Positions 6,707-19,449 of a stretch of 64,000 nt of DNA are shown here, piece by piece. Each line of letters begins with the position of its first letter. The stretch's first letter is position 1. Location: the NCBI GenBank assembly GCA_030142905.1, contig JASJOG010000099.1, forward strand, positions 124,001 through 188,000, given 5' to 3'. The stretch comes from Heliopora coerulea. Its lineage: Eukaryota > Cnidaria > Anthozoa > Scleralcyonacea > Helioporidae. The translations under genes and the position numbers were made by a program. The notes under the pieces are model-generated. The model ran no database searches. It was given only the letters and a program-made list of their open reading frames with translations, and was not told the DNA's origin.

Positions 6707-9074
6707 TTGGCTCTGGTGGGTGATAATTCTTTAATTGAAGAACTTAGAGCAATGACTTCAATAGAGCTTTATCTGAATGCCAATTTTTACTGCAACCATC
6801 CATCTTTACTTTTGAAATTTTATGAGTGCAGAGATCAAATTTCTAGTAGTTTTAATAATATTCTTCCTTTATGTGCATCATTAGGGCTGGTGACAAAGTT
6901 CTTGAAGACCATCTCAAGAGTCGTGCAACGAATGCTACTTATACCTCTAAGAAGAGCCAAAACGAGTTGATTAAGTGTTGTGGTAAATTTATTACTTAAA
7001 AGATTGTAAATGATGTAAAGAACAGGAAATTTTTTACCATTATAGCGGATGAGGCTTCTGATTGCTTAAACAAGGAGCAGATTTCCCTTGTCTTGCGTTT
7101 TGTTGATGAAGGTATTTATATTAGGGAAGATTTCAATAGATTTGTTGCTTGTAAGTGGGGCTTGTCAGGTGCTGATCTTGCTACTGCAGTTTTGAAAATT
7201 TTACGTGACTTGAGATTAAATGCCCAGAATAATCGAGGTCAGGGATATGATAGTGCTGCATCTGTAAACGGTCTTTCTGCACACATCTTGCGTTTAAATG
7301 AAAAAGCTATTTACACACATTGTTACTGTCATCGGCTGAATTTGACCATTAGTGAACCTTTTTAAGTGCCACTAGTAAGGAATGTTTTAACACAGATAAA
7401 AGAACTTTCTTACTTTTTTAATCTTTATCCAATCCGTCAAAGATTGCTGGAAAAAAATGTTTTTGAGTACTGCCCATCTTCAAGGAAGATGAAATTAAAA
7501 GATGTCTACAGGACAAGGTGGATAGACAGGATTGATGCCATGGATAGCTTTGAGGAATTATTTGTCTCCATATTTTTTACTTTAACTGAAATTGGTTTAA
7601 ATTTAGAAAAGCAGTGCAATCCTGCTACTGCTTCTAAAGCTTTTTTGGCTCTTATTTCATCTTTTCAATTTATTGTTTCAATTGTCGTAACTCGAAATAT
7701 ATTTGACATTATACTTCCTGTGACTCAGTTGCTTCAATCTAAAACCAATGACATCATGAATGGCATTAATTTGATACAGGCACTTAAAAATTTTGGGGAT
7801 GCTCATCAGAAATGATATTGATTCTCACCACAAATTAAGGTATGAGCAAGCTGTGTCAATAGCAAGAAAGGTTGAGATTGAAGAAGCAGTTCCACAAACT
7901 TCTGGTAGACAGACAATGAGAGATAACCTTCCTTCTTCTAGCTCTTCTGAATACTATAAGAGAGTTATTAGCATTCCTGTGACTGATGTTACGAGCCGGT
8001 CCCTATTGAATTATGTGGCTGCTTTTGGTTCAATTTGCTCGCAACAAAGAATACAAAACCAGCTATATTTTCAACTATTTATTTTACTTTACTTGAATTA
8101 CTTAAAGATTAGCGTCTTTATTCTTTCTAATCTTGAAGTATGTATTATACTGCTGTGAGACTGAGCACAACTCTGATCAATCTGTACGATCTTGGATTTT
8201 GGTTCTTTTGATTTCTTTGACGACTTTGACTTCTTGATTTCTTCGGTTCTGTTGATTTGTTTGCTTTTTGATATTGATAATTCCTTTTAAGACTTCGGTT
8301 CGTAATGATATTATTCAGGCTAACGCCTTATGGATAATGCATACACTGCTGAGTTGTGCTCTTTCTTTTGTAAGTTAGGATTATGACTATTTTCTTTACG
8401 TTAAACGGTGCGTGAAAGCTTGTTCCAGCACAGGATGCCAGTTACGTTATCTTGTAGGCTAAGGCGTTGTGTTTTGAGGTTTACCTATTTCCTCACTCAT
8501 GCACGTAATGCACGAAAGCAATATATCCTAAATATAATATCTCATACATGTAACACTGATCATCTAAATTCTGATTTGAAGACTAGGTTTGATGATAGTG
8601 GTGCCAAAGCATACTATGGAATGAGCATTGTCCAAACCAAAATGTTATCATTGGTGAATGAGACTGGAAAACTTAGCTGGAAACAAAAATTCAAAATCTT
8701 TTCAGACTTTTATCTTAGTGACTTACCAAACCCTTTAGCTTTGGATGGAGAATTGGAGCTGTGGTTAAATTATTGGAAAAATATTGAAAGGTCACCACCT
8801 GACAGTGTTGCTTCTATTCTTAAAGCTGGAAGTATTTGATGCTTTTGAAAACATTCAAATATCTATTCGGATTACGGCAACTCTTCCCATTACTTCTTGT
8901 GAGAGTGAACGATCTTTTTCTGTTTTACGTAGATTAAAAAATTACAATTGGAGCACCATGGTTGAAGATCGCTTGAATGGCTTAGCACTAATGCAAATTC
9001 ATCAAGTAATTGAGCCTGATGTTTATCAGGTCCTTGATATATTTGCTTCAGGAAATATGAGATTGGATCTGATT
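6707..9074 (+). pseudogene. hAT-family transposase remnant (DUF4371 / ZMYM1-P52rIPK type)
   Basis: Consecutive pieces of one transposase lie in shifting frames. They are a DUF4371-like stretch (about 6700-7365, with YTSKKSQ, FFTIIADEASD, GYDSAASVNG and THCYCHRLNL), a central helical part (7366-7990), a further part (8560-8840), and the C-terminal dimerisation region (8850-9070) with TATLPITSCESERSFSVLRRLK, the hallmark of hAT transposases. The RNase H-like catalytic Asp (IIADE) and the C-terminal Glu (SCESERSFS) are visible. Breaks are a frameshift near 6893, in-frame stops near 7000 and at 7363, a 567-bp insertion at 7988-8554 and a frameshift near 8830. The gene is dead. Proteins of this type (52-kDa repressor-like, ZMYM1-like) are common in animal genomes. 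No terminal repeats could be assigned. Confidence 0.85.
7988..8554. mobile_element. 567-bp insertion in the hAT gene with 6-bp target duplication
   Basis: The transposase frame ...SIPVTD stops matching after 7987 and resumes as DHLNSDL at about 8556. ACTGAT occurs on both sides (7982-7987, 8555-8560) as a candidate target duplication. The ends begin GTTAC and end GTAAC. Inside is an inverted repeat GAGCACAACTC (8163-8173) / GAGTTGTGCTC (8351-8361). No coding capacity is seen. It is a non-autonomous element of unknown class. Confidence 0.55.
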
Positions 9075-9079
9075 TAATG

Positions 9080-11285
9080 TTTTTGTCTTGAGACAGCTTT
9101 TGATTTACTTTTACCTCACTTATGCAGTAGTTAAACATTTTTTTTATTCAGATCAACATTGTTAATATCTAGGTGTTACTGCATCTGCTTTTTTTATGCA
9201 AGACCTAAAGTCTTTATATTGTATCAATGATAGTTTGAGCTATTATGATTCTTGTTGAGCAAAGAAAAGTCTTACTCCTTAGTTGATGATTTATGCTGTA
9301 ATGTGCTAAATATGATACTCAAATAATTCACTGCAAGGACGTTTTCTGAACAAAAAGCTTTTTCGATTACTTCAGTTTATTGCTAATTGATTACTTGTAA
9401 ATTAGTTAACAATTATAACAACTTAATAATTCCTTTTTTAAGTTATGTGATTCGAGGGTCAAGTTGATGGGAGTAATGTGTTAGGATGACCGGGATGATG
9501 TGGAAAACTGAGTGATTTCTACATCCAGGAAATGTCCCAGATGGTCAGCGTCTCATATAGCCTCACCTAACAAAACTCCTTCTGCCTCATTCTTTAACCT
9601 GGAGGTTTATGAGTGAACAGGGGTGTGAAGGGCGAGTTTCGGGCCCCTTAAAACCAGATGGCTCTGGGTAGGTGGGACTCATTAGCTTTGGTTAGCAAAC
9701 CACCTAGGAGAAGGAAAACTCTGATTTCAAACCAATGCATGGTCGAAAAGCAGCTTTGAGAGAGAACAAGAAGAACATTCAAGACCTGAGAGCCATGCTG
9801 TCCTTGTCGGAATCACTGAGTAATTGTCTCTGTATGGAATATTTTTACTGTAAGGTGGAATTCCTAGGCATGTTGATGAGCTCTGACATTGAGCGAAACA
9901 GCCAAGGCTATGGCCAGGGCACTTAAAATTTATATTAGCACTGTATATGAAGTATGCATTCTTTGTGCTAACCCAACATCCCACCGCGAAAAAAAAATTG
10001 AAAAGTTTGACTAAGGTGATAAAATTCCTAAATCCGCCACTGATGTACGATTGCGTTTGCGTGAAAATTTTCTTTCAAATTGGCGACCAAATCCCTATAT
10101 TTTTAGATGAGAACATTAAATATTCACAAAATAGATTAATCTCGAAATTTATTTGAGTGATTTTCTAAATGAGGATAACATGCGGTGATGAGCAGGAATC
10201 ATCTGAACAAGACAAGAAGACAATAAGTTTTATTCTTGCTCTGCATTTCACTATTAAATACTAAAATTATTTACCTTATGTTGTTACGAGGAAATACCAG
10301 ATTTTTCTGAAGGACAAGCTTTAAACTTTACTACAATCGATAGTTGCCGAAATCGTTTAGATTTAACGAGTGATTTGTCCATTTGTGGCACCATCTTGGG
10401 TATTGAAACAAGGGATAACACCTCTGCGCTCTCGATTTATAAATCCATAAAGACCACCATCATTCAGGGAATGAAATAAGAACAGTCATATATTTTTACT
10501 GTCGATTAGAGAACGAGAGGGGACATCGAGGACTTTAGAGGATTACTTTTAAAGGCTGCTGCACGGCTAGCGCTGGTTCAAATGTCCGTAATTTCTGGCC
10601 ATGAAGTGACACAATTTCGAGTGAAATATCGAGAGATCGGCAATATGTCTTCATGTGTTTATCATTACTTTGATGTCATCTACCTTATACAAGCTCATTC
10701 CTTTTACTCCTACCCACTTCTCTACCACTGTTTCTCAACTGCGTATAATTTACGTAAAGGGGCAGCAATCTAATGTTGGTTATACTAGTATTTAATCTTG
10801 CTTTAAAACAAATTTAGTTAGCAGTGTTATAATTATAGGAAAACCACACCAAGTACCTCAAACCCAGAACTTAAAACATTCCTGTTAATTTTAAATGTAA
10901 ATATAACAAGCATCAGTTTAAATGGGAAAAAATTTCCAGTTTGACATGCTGTGAATAACTAGTAAAGTTATGGAAATTTCTAACTTTTCTTTTGTTTTAT
11001 TTTTTTCATTTTTAAGGTAGGTTATTGAAAGACAATTGTCTAGCTACTCAGGTTATTTCTCCTCATATTTTCATTACTGTTCCCATCGGGCAAAATTCGT
11101 TGTTTATTTCATTCTCTCTCCTACTAAATAAAAACGACGATTTATCAATTAAAAGTTGAATTCTAGGCTTCTGGACTATTTTAGAAAACTATCAATCTTA
11201 CTCGAACCGGTAAAGAGTTGTAGTGAATTGAGGGGGAAGGTAAGTTGGGTACACGTAATCCTAATTCATTTATCCCAACACTTAC
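9080..11285. other. Non-coding stretch, no recognised gene
   Basis: No ORF here resembles a known protein. The segment 9480-9760 is more GC-rich and has the texture of an old repeat copy (AACCAGATGGCTCTGGGTAG and similar), but I cannot assign a family. The rest is AT-rich single-copy-looking sequence. Confidence 0.4.
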
Positions 11286-11287
11286 AG

Positions 11288-11371
11288 TCTAAAGCGCGGT
11301 GTGAGGGTAGTAATCGCGACGTGCGTGTATTCCATTTATACTTGTAGTGACTAGGGAGAAAAAAATTTGCA
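11288..11371 (+). repeat. R1 dispersed module, copy 1
   Basis: About 85 bp with the shared pattern GCGGTGTGAGGGT..TAAT..CGACGT....ATT..TT...GTGA.TAGG.A.AAAAA.TTTGC. Three other copies lie at 17993-18073, 41395-41478 and (inverted) 41772-41861. The reverse strand reads a conserved peptide-like string (FFLPSHY..., TSRLLPSHR) in two copies. It lies just upstream of the ISL2EU-like region. Confidence 0.6.
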
Positions 11372-12239
11372 GATGTGTTTCTTCGTATAAATATTGAGCC
11401 CTTGCAGTCACGTGAATAAGTTATGTCATTATCAATGGTCTTCCATTTGGATAACAAGTTGGACTTGTTAGGCAGTAAACAATGGCAACCAACGACACTA
11501 GTATTCCACAACGTGAGACAAGTATAAGGTAAAGGGCCTTTCCGAATTCGTAAAAAAAGCTAAGTGGAAAAGATCGAGAGCTATATCGAAGTAAGCTTGC
11601 AAAGTTTAGGTTGTGTGAACCTTGTCTTCTACCGAATTCTGTCACAAAACCATTGATGCAGTGTGAGCCATTAACTAAACTTGAGTTTCCACACATCTAC
11701 TTGTATCTTATTAACATCCCTTTCCCTTACACTGGAAAAGAGCATCAAGTTCACAAAAGTATGGCAGCCTAGCACTACGTTGTGAGTGGTAAAGTTGTAG
11801 AGGTTCGTGTGTAGAAGCAGTAACTCAGTGTTCAGAATTCATCAGTCGAACATACGTATTTGTTCTTCTCAAAAGCGAGTACGCAATTTTGTCAGAAAAA
11901 TATTGATCCTTTGATTGAAATGTATGCTGTTGTATTTGGGCTAATGATGTCACTGTTATCGACATACAAATTTCCTCAATATTTTAATAATATACGTTGC
12001 TAAGGTAAAGGTAAAGTAAAGGTAATGTGCCTTTATTTATACTGGATAACCTTATTAGTTACCGGAGCTGTTCTCGCTAGAGGTCAAGTAAAGGTCACCC
12101 CTTACGAGTCCAGTGTTACTACAGGAGGAAACCAGAGTACCTGGAGAAAACCTGCGATGCTTGCTAGAGTCAAACTGGACAGCACTCTTCACACATGTGA
12201 CAAAGTTAACTTTAATCAGATAACTGCACGGAGCCGTAA
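11372..12239. other. Mostly non-coding; AGGTAA-type minisatellite at 12000-12022
   Basis: No supported gene at 11372-12000. At 12000-12022 a short GGTAAA tandem repeat begins a stretch (to about 12140) that has the look of a dispersed repeat end. It may be the left edge of the ISL2EU-like element. Confidence 0.35.
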
Positions 12240-14101
12240 TCGAACCCTAGTCACAGTGGTGAGAGGCACATGCAGAACCAGTGTGCTCATCCACAACAAC
12301 TAAATGAACAACCTTTGAGAGTGTGGATTGCTGTGAAGGAGAATGGCTCCATTCTAACAGCTCATTGCAATTGCATGGATGGCCTTGGAGAAGTGTGCTG
12401 TCACGTTGCTGCTACTCTTTTCTCAGTCTCGAAGGGAATTGAAATGCTTGAAACAACGTGTATTTCTAGACCTTGTGAGTGGGTTAAGCCAACTGCAGGC
12501 AAAGGTATTACTTACACAAAAGGTAGTGAAATTGACTTTACAAAACTTCCAAAAAACTTAAAACTCTTGGTACGGAAAGGTAATTCCCGAATTCCTCCCT
12601 AAATTCTTTCAAGCCCAGTGTAACGGCAACTGGGAAAATGAGCTTTTTTAAACAACTGCAACAGACTGGAAATAAGTCAGCTATTTTACAGCTGGTTCCT
12701 TAATATATTCAGTAATTCTAACCAAATCCTTCGAAATAGGTTGCCACCACCAGTGACTCAGTTTTTTAACCAGCACAACTTCGAACTCAGTCTTGCTGAG
12801 CTTGTCAGAAAAACTCATGAAGTATTTGAAAGTATGAGTTTCAACTCTGAAAAGGTATGTAACAGCTTTGTTAGTCTGCGATATCGCTACTTCAAGCATT
12901 GCATGTTTCGGTATGTTTCAATAATATTACATGTTTTAATAGGTCCTAATAACCTTACAATACTTCAATAATCATAATTATGATAATAATAATAATAATA
13001 AAAAGTAATAATATTGATGATTAATAATTATGATAATGATAATTACGTTGTTGTCCTATTGATATTACAGTATTATGGGTTAAAATACCATTGTCGTTTT
13101 AGCATCAAGACGTATTGACATTGAAAAAATACAATTATTGTATTTAACGTAACTTAAACATACTTGTAGGCTCAAGTTATGGAAGAAGAAACAAGAGAAC
13201 AAGTGACCAATAAGCTTTGGTTTACATATCGAGCAGGAAGGATAACAGCATCGAAGTTCAAGGCTGCTGTAAAGACAGATCCTGTTGCTCCATCTTACAG
13301 CTTGCTACCCGGATTCTTCTAAATTTAGTGCTGCTAGGTATTAATTTAGTCCTTTCAAGAATTATTCCAGAACTGAAGTACTTTAAAATATATAATTGTT
13401 TGACTTATTATTGGATGTTTATGCAAAACAAGTTTCCATTAATTTTGTAGTTCAAATGAAAGTGGCGCGTTAAAGCTTTGATTGCAGACGTTCTTTTCAG
13501 GTGCATGAGTATCAGTAGAATTACCCGTGACCTATTTCTGCCTGGCCATCTTCATCTTGATAAATAAACTCTTCTGGCATTAGTGAGAGTAACATTATGC
13601 CAGACCATTCACACAAGAATAGGTTAACTGAGAGGTTCACCTAAGAGTTCGAATAAGTTAGTTTGCTTTCTCAGATGGGATTGCAGGCACGAAAAAGAGG
13701 TTTTTGTAGCCTACAAAATCCAAATGCAGCCTTTACTAAAAATTTAGTGGTCAGGAATGATGGTTTGTACATAAACTCCGAATTCCCTTTTCTTGGTGTC
13801 TCTCCATATTCACATGTTGAATGTAGTTGCTGTGGAGAAGGTGTAGTAGAGGTGAAATGCCCACATTTTTCCAATGCCAGAAAACTCCAAGCGATTGCAG
13901 ATGAAGACAAACAATTTTGGGTTCAAACTATCAATCTGGCAAGCTTACTCTTCCACACTGTCATGCTTATTATTATCAAGTTCAGCTTCAAATGGCTGCT
14001 TCAAGTAGCAAGTACTGTGATTTCCCAAACTGTAGACTAATTGAAGTCAAGAAAAAAAGGGGATATGCAGCTAAAAATAAGGGAGGAAAAATAGAAATGA
14101 G
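12240..14101 (+). pseudogene. SWIM zinc-finger / YqaJ-type nuclease gene, multi-exon, broken
   Basis: A SWIM finger (HCNCMDGLGEVCCHVAA, about 12365-12410) follows a short lead-in with LNEQPLRVW. A second coding block ends SFNSEK at a GTATGT donor. The next exon (13170 on) reads REQVTNKLWFTYRAGRITAS, the start of a YqaJ-like domain. A further exon from about 13675 carries FPFLGVSPYSHV, CCGEGVVEVKCP and, one frame over, HAYYYQVQLQMA. YqaJ folds are lambda-exonuclease-like: the VEVKCP (E-x-K) motif is kept, but the Asp expected in G(A)SPDG is Tyr (GVSPYS), which should abolish metal binding. Frameshifts near 12600, 13300 and 13930 also break it. A plausible role in the live element is processing DNA ends during transposition, but this is unproven. 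Confidence 0.75.
12855..13169 (+). other. GT-AG intron in the SWIM/YqaJ gene
   Basis: Donor GTATGT at 12855 and acceptor TTGTAG ending at 13169 join two coding blocks in phase 0 (SEK to AQVMEEE). It contains an AT/GAT-rich simple repeat at about 12970-13055. Confidence 0.65.
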
Positions 14102-14245
14102 GAAGTATTAATTATGGTTTAATATTTTAAACCATTAATATAGCATTATATTTTAAGAAAAAAGATCTTAGTTACAATGCCCTTCATATACTACAAACAA
14201 TGCGTATTTTTGGGAGTTGTTTATTTAATCTTTTGGAATAATAGA

Positions 14246-15651
14246 TTAAGCCAGATTTACAAGGACATATGCAACATGAACAATTTTACCAAATGTCATT
14301 AGAATAGTTCCTTCATCTTTTTTTGAGTAGGGGCAACGTACCAGGTCTGGCAACATAGTGTACTTTTGTCTTGTCAGTCCAATGAGCCTTTCAACATGGA
14401 TACGAGCAGATACAAGTTGTCTTGCTTTTTCAAAATCTTCCTTTGGGAGATGGGACTTTCCTATTGTCAGATCTTGAATTTTAAGTTGAGTACCATAGTG
14501 AGACAAAGAATCTTCAATATCAAGCTTTCTATCTGCTAATACTACATCTCCAGGATATAGATGCTTCAAGAAACCAGCATTTTCAGTAATATGTTTGTCA
14601 CTAGTTTTTCCATCCCATCATTTTGATATAAATGTTATTACACCCTGAGTGGCTATGCCAATTATAAATATTATTGTGTTATGCAACTTGTAAGAAGAAT
14701 AGGTTTGGGTTCTAGCTTCTTGATCACTTCATTTTTCAATAAAAATCTCAAAGCAATCAAGGATCACCGCGTATTAAGGAAATGATTTCCTAAAACACAT
14801 AGGCATACTTTGCTGCAGTTGTTCCCTTTCAGACCAAAACACTAGCAAACAAACCAACTTCTTATACATAATCCCTAGAACATTGCAGAATATACGAGAC
14901 ATAGTACCAGGAAGCACATCAAATCTATATGCCAAATGTTGATTTGGCAAGTTTAGTCTTAACCTCATTAGTGTCAGCAAGATAGGATGAAACTTTGAAA
15001 GTACTTTTTCACCACTATGGTCTTCTTTGATTGACTCCAGTACAACAATGAAAACTTTACAATTTTGGAGAGAAGTGTAGAATTTTATTTTTTCTTCAAG
15101 AAATCTATTCGAGTCAAGCAAATTACTGATTGAAACTTTCTTCAGTTTATAGTTCTCTTGCTGTAACTGCATCATGTGGTGGTGTGTTATTTTAATATCT
15201 TTCATGGACTGATCTGTCTACGATTCTGTTCCAGTGCAGACGTTTGACTTGGTGTTGGGTTGGTTATGGATATTTTTACTGGTACCCACTTTTGGCCCAG
15301 CGCTGGTAAGGTTGGTTTTCTCAGTAGTAATAGTGCATGATAATCTTAATAGAGCATCAACTGCATCAGATCTCTTTCGCTCTTCAGTTAGTCTCTTCTT
15401 CATCGCTTGCGTTCCCTCCAATCTATGCAGCTTCGTTCCAAGTCTTCTTTAACTGGCAAGGTAGTGTGATTGAAAGGTGAAGGCACGTAGTCGGGTGATA
15501 GACAATTATCATTCTTCTTGGTGACATTAGGCGTTTTGCTTTCATATTTAACGGCAAATAACTTATAAAAACGTTTCAGAGACTTATATAGGATGAAAAC
15601 GAGACATTCAATGAGTATTGTAGCTGATAAAAATCGAATTTTCGAATACAA
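14246..15651 (-). pseudogene. ISL2EU-type DDE transposase remnant
   Basis: Minus-strand pieces in order: an N-terminal segment with DYVPSPFNHT and many charged residues (15400-15651), a linker (15218-15421), a helical DNA-binding-like block with FYTSLQNCKVF and LRLNLPNQHLAYRFDVLPGTMSRIF (14774-15205), then VILDCFEIFIEK, GDVVLADR and RIHVERLIG (14246-14760). These supply the three catalytic acids (D, D, E) of DDE_4 transposases. The arrangement matches THAP/ISL2EU transposases, although a complete THAP zinc module is not visible. Frameshifts at about 14775 and 15210 and a stop near 14625 disable it. Confidence 0.8.
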
Positions 15652-15659
15652 ACCAGATA

Positions 15660-16274
15660 TAAAATGTACACTGCATATCCGACTGTTATTTGTACGTTTC
15701 CATCCTTCTCTTCGAATAGCAGTTACCTATGGAGCTTTTCTTTTGGGATCGCAAGGAAAGCGGTAAAATGATATTCCTGGCCCTGCTGTCATCGTTCTGT
15801 TGCAACCAACCGCTACGCAGCTATGGGCCATAATTTACTGTTTGGATAACTTATCAAACCAATGCTGCTGAATAAATTTTACATTTGAAGCTTTGCCACC
15901 AAAGATAGCGGCGACTGAAGATCAACCAGTGGTGTGGCGTCAGCTTCAATTGCTAAATAGGCAAATATCCATCGATTCCGGTTCACTCAAGTATGCCATG
16001 TCGGAATTCGGGGACTGTTGTTGACTAAATGTTAGGTCCCGTTGAATAAAATTGATATTGTCTTTTTTAAACTTTTATTTTGGATATATGTATCTCCCCG
16101 ACCTTATTTACATCATTTAAACCCTGAAGTCAGTAAATGATTTAAGAGCAGCGGACAAAATGGCTTTCCTGGTGCTTGCGGCTGGTTTCACTTTTGGAGG
16201 CCACCTTAGTAACTTGACAATTCATGACTTGAGAAAGCAGTTCTCAAACTTAGGTCCTTGGAATATGACCAACT
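15660..16274. other. Non-coding, nothing recognised
   Basis: No supported ORF, tandem repeat or terminal repeat is visible here. Confidence 0.4.
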
Positions 16275-17935
16275 GATCACGTTCTACGTCAGCGCTTCAA
16301 CTTGACTATTTCTGATGAATATCTACAAAGACGTAAGGAAACCAAAGCTGTTGCTTGTTTGCCTGGACATTAGTCAGGGGACTGAGTTTAACCGACATTG
16401 TTCGTTGATGTTGAATAGATGCTTATTTGCATGCAACCAGACTTTTGACATTCAGGTGACCACGTGGCTGAGCTGCACAATTGACAGGTAAGTCTCGATC
16501 GAGAAGCTTTGAAAGACATGTTTCGGCAACGGAATGATTAATTAATCTTCCTTGCAAGCCATTATTTTGAACAATTTTCAAAGGTAGCTCACGACTTCAT
16601 TCTTCCCTGAGGGAGTCTTCTTTTGCCAAATATTATTTGATTTGCTGGTGTTTAATGGCAAAATAGAATGAAATTTTTAGGTCAGTCAATTCTATGGGAG
16701 GGTATCTTTTGAATATTTTGCAGTTTTTAAGCGGATTGCGTTTTTGTTAAGTTGCTTGACAAGTGGATAAAACACTTAACGTCAAGAAAACTTCCAAAGT
16801 GCAGGTCGTGAACAGGTTTTGGGTCCTCTTTCCGCTTTCCACACAAGGATTTCATTGCCTCTTCTAAGATTGTTTTCCCTACCAATATCCCTACGACGGG
16901 ATTTATTTCTTGCTCGGAAATAATAATACAAGACCAACAGTCACTAGGCAACTAGCTGCAAAGCTAATTGTCTTTGGTCACTAAACTATCCTTCGGCGAA
17001 AAAGTTGTCCGCTTCAAACTTTCTCACTTCTGAGGTGGCTTGTGGATAATTCCTTTTCCCATATTTGACTAGCAACTGCTTTCAAAAGGATTTTAAAACC
17101 TGCCGGTAAAGTTTAAAGTCTTTTTCTTTCAATAAATATACCGTTGAATCTTGGCTGTCGGACGTGAAAAGTGTATGGGGTGTATCACCCCCAATAATTA
17201 TTGGTGACGAAATTCAGGTAAATTAGAGGCTGATTCAAATTAACATTCACGTAAACTGCAAAACAACTGAATTTGCAACTAAATGTCAACGGAAGGAGAA
17301 ATCCTGATCAAGTGTTTCACAAGGTAAAAGACCACTCTGTTGTTGGAAATCCGAAGATCGTTATACAGTAGTTTCCAGTTTCAGACATTTAAAAAACAGA
17401 TGCTTTGTCATCCTCTGAGAAAAAGGAAAGAATTTTTATAGACAATGGATGAGACAATGATGAGACAATGGATGATGACAAATAATTTCTGAAGTCAGGT
17501 AAATATTTGCTTGACAACCCCTTTCGTTGGTTTTCTTCGGAACGGCCCTGGCTCAACCTTTTGCGAAATGCCGCTGAAATGGCTTAATGCTACATTCAAA
17601 ATTCGTAAGAGATGCGGGTTAGTACGCTACGTTTTTTTTTCTTTTTTACAAAGGTTTAACAGAGGAAAAGTTACGTCTATTACTTCCTTTTCTGGTTTTT
17701 CTTCCCTCAAACGTTTTACCGGGTTATGCTTGTATTTTGTTTTCTGTTTTGTATTTTAAGGTTTTCGGTCGGCAATAAAAATGTAGAATTCGTTCATATG
17801 TTTTCTTTATTGATTTCATCGGTTTTGTCATGCGTTTCATCTTTGTCACAAAAGTCTCTTACCTCCGGATGAATAGTTAGTATAAATCTTCACCATAGCA
17901 ACTCTTAGACATTTGTAACCAATTTTAACGAAAAA
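16275..17935. repeat. Diverged duplicate, copy 1 (partner 28535-29665)
   Basis: Collinear similarity with 28535-29665 is evident at several anchors, such as TCCGCTTTCCACACAAGGAT, CAATAAATATACCGTTGAA against GTAAATATACCGTTGAA, and the final 200 bp. Copy 1 has about 400 bp extra near 17160-17560. On the minus strand the last part reads TIHPEVRDF...TDEINKE, matching an ORF in copy 2, so a coding exon may once have been present. It carries frame breaks here. Confidence 0.6.
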
Positions 17936-17992
17936 AAAGCCCATGCATACAGTGCCGTTCTGAAGGGTTGATCATTGTTTCTTCGCCCACCT

Positions 17993-18073
17993 GGCGGTGC
18001 GAGGGTAATAATCTCGACGTACCTGGAGTTCTTTTACCATAGTGGTGATTAGACAAAAAATTTTCGCAGTGTC
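17993..18073 (+). repeat. R1 dispersed module, copy 2
   Basis: GCGGTGCGAGGGTAATAATC followed by CGACGTACCTGGAGTTCTTT and GTGATTAGACAAAAAATTTT, matching the R1 module at 11288 and 41395. It directly precedes a TA/GATA microsatellite. Confidence 0.6.
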
Positions 18074-18080
18074 TATGTTG

Positions 18081-18085
<5 letters not shown>

Positions 18086-18157
<72 letters not shown>

Positions 18158-18376
18158 ATAGATGGGTACAGATACAGATATAGGTATAGATATATAGATA
18201 TATATATATATATAGATATTTAGATATATATATAGATATAGATATAGACATACAGATATAGATATATATAGATATAGATATATAGATATAGATATACAGA
18301 TATAGATATATAGATATAGATATATATAGATATAGATATAGATATAGGTATGGATATGGATATATATATATATATA
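18086..18376. repeat. TA / GATA microsatellite
   Basis: A run of (TA)n passes into (GATA)n and mixed TAGATA units for about 290 bp. The Tyr/Ile-rich reverse ORF through it is an artefact of the repeat. Confidence 0.9.
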
Positions 18377-19449
18377 GGGATATATCCAATTATTTCAGGT
18401 CACACAAGAATGCCGTGTTCTATCTTGGGGGACCGGTATGTTGTTCATTAAACCTTATGCTGGTTTTCCGCTATACAGAATTTTTCGCTCTGAATACATT
18501 TTCCGCTGGGAAAGAATTCGAGAGAAAAACGCATTCAGTTTTCCACGGCGACAGATAATTTTGCTCGCCAATTTTAAAACATATGAGAAACAAAACTGGC
18601 GATCATAAGTCGACTAAGAGATAACCATTTTCAAAGGTTATTAATTTTAATTGTGCTTCGAGACGAAGACTTCGCAGACGATGTGAAAAGTACAAGGAAA
18701 GGTTTTGAGTGCAGAAAATATATGAAGAACGTAACTTAAAAGGAGAATTCCACCACTTAATGCAGGAAATGATGCGATTTGACCACGATTAATTCTCTCG
18801 GTGTTTTAGAATACTACTGACTACGTTCGAAAATTTTCTCTCATAGATTGCGCCTTTCATAAGGAAACAATATGCAAGCATGCGTGAACCCATCGCACCC
18901 AGTGAGAGATTATCTGTTACTTTGAGATATCTGGTAACTGAAGATGCACAAGTTAGTATTGCAGCTAGTTATCGCACAATCTCTTCTGTTGTCGGAAGGA
19001 TCATAGGCAAAACATGTAAAGTTCTATGGGATGTCCTAATTGACAAAGGCTACCTAACTGCACCAACAAGAGCAGCACAGTGGAAGAAAATTACAAGATA
19101 GATTTTCCACATGTACTTGGTGCAATCGATACGAAACACATAGTAATACAAGCACCTGCACTTGCAATATTTGATTACTTTAATTATAAAAAGACACATA
19201 GCATTATTTTTTTAGCAACGTGTAATGCCGACTATGAATGTACTATTGTTGACATTGGTGATACTGGACGTCAAAGTTATTGCAGTATATACGCCAACCG
19301 TTATCTTGGTTGTGCAATAGAAAATAACTTGCTAAAAATTCCTAGAGCTGAAAAGATCGGCCAATCCGACCAATCTAACAAAATATATCCGTCCGTATTT
19401 GTGGTTGATGATTCTTTTGGACTCAAGACATTCATGATGAAGCTATATC

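Larger units (their letters stand above)
12000..15660. mobile_element. ISL2EU-like (PIF/Harbinger superfamily) element, decayed
   Basis: Two convergent genes, a SWIM/YqaJ nuclease on the plus strand and a THAP-family DDE transposase on the minus strand, end within about 150 bp of each other near 14100-14246. Family knowledge: ISL2EU elements pair exactly such a transposase with a YqaJ-domain protein. Outer limits are approximate because terminal repeats were not found by eye. Both genes are broken. Confidence 0.65.

Noticed and set aside
17925..18389. 154-codon Tyr/Ile-rich ORF
   Set aside because: It is a translation of a TA/GATA microsatellite.
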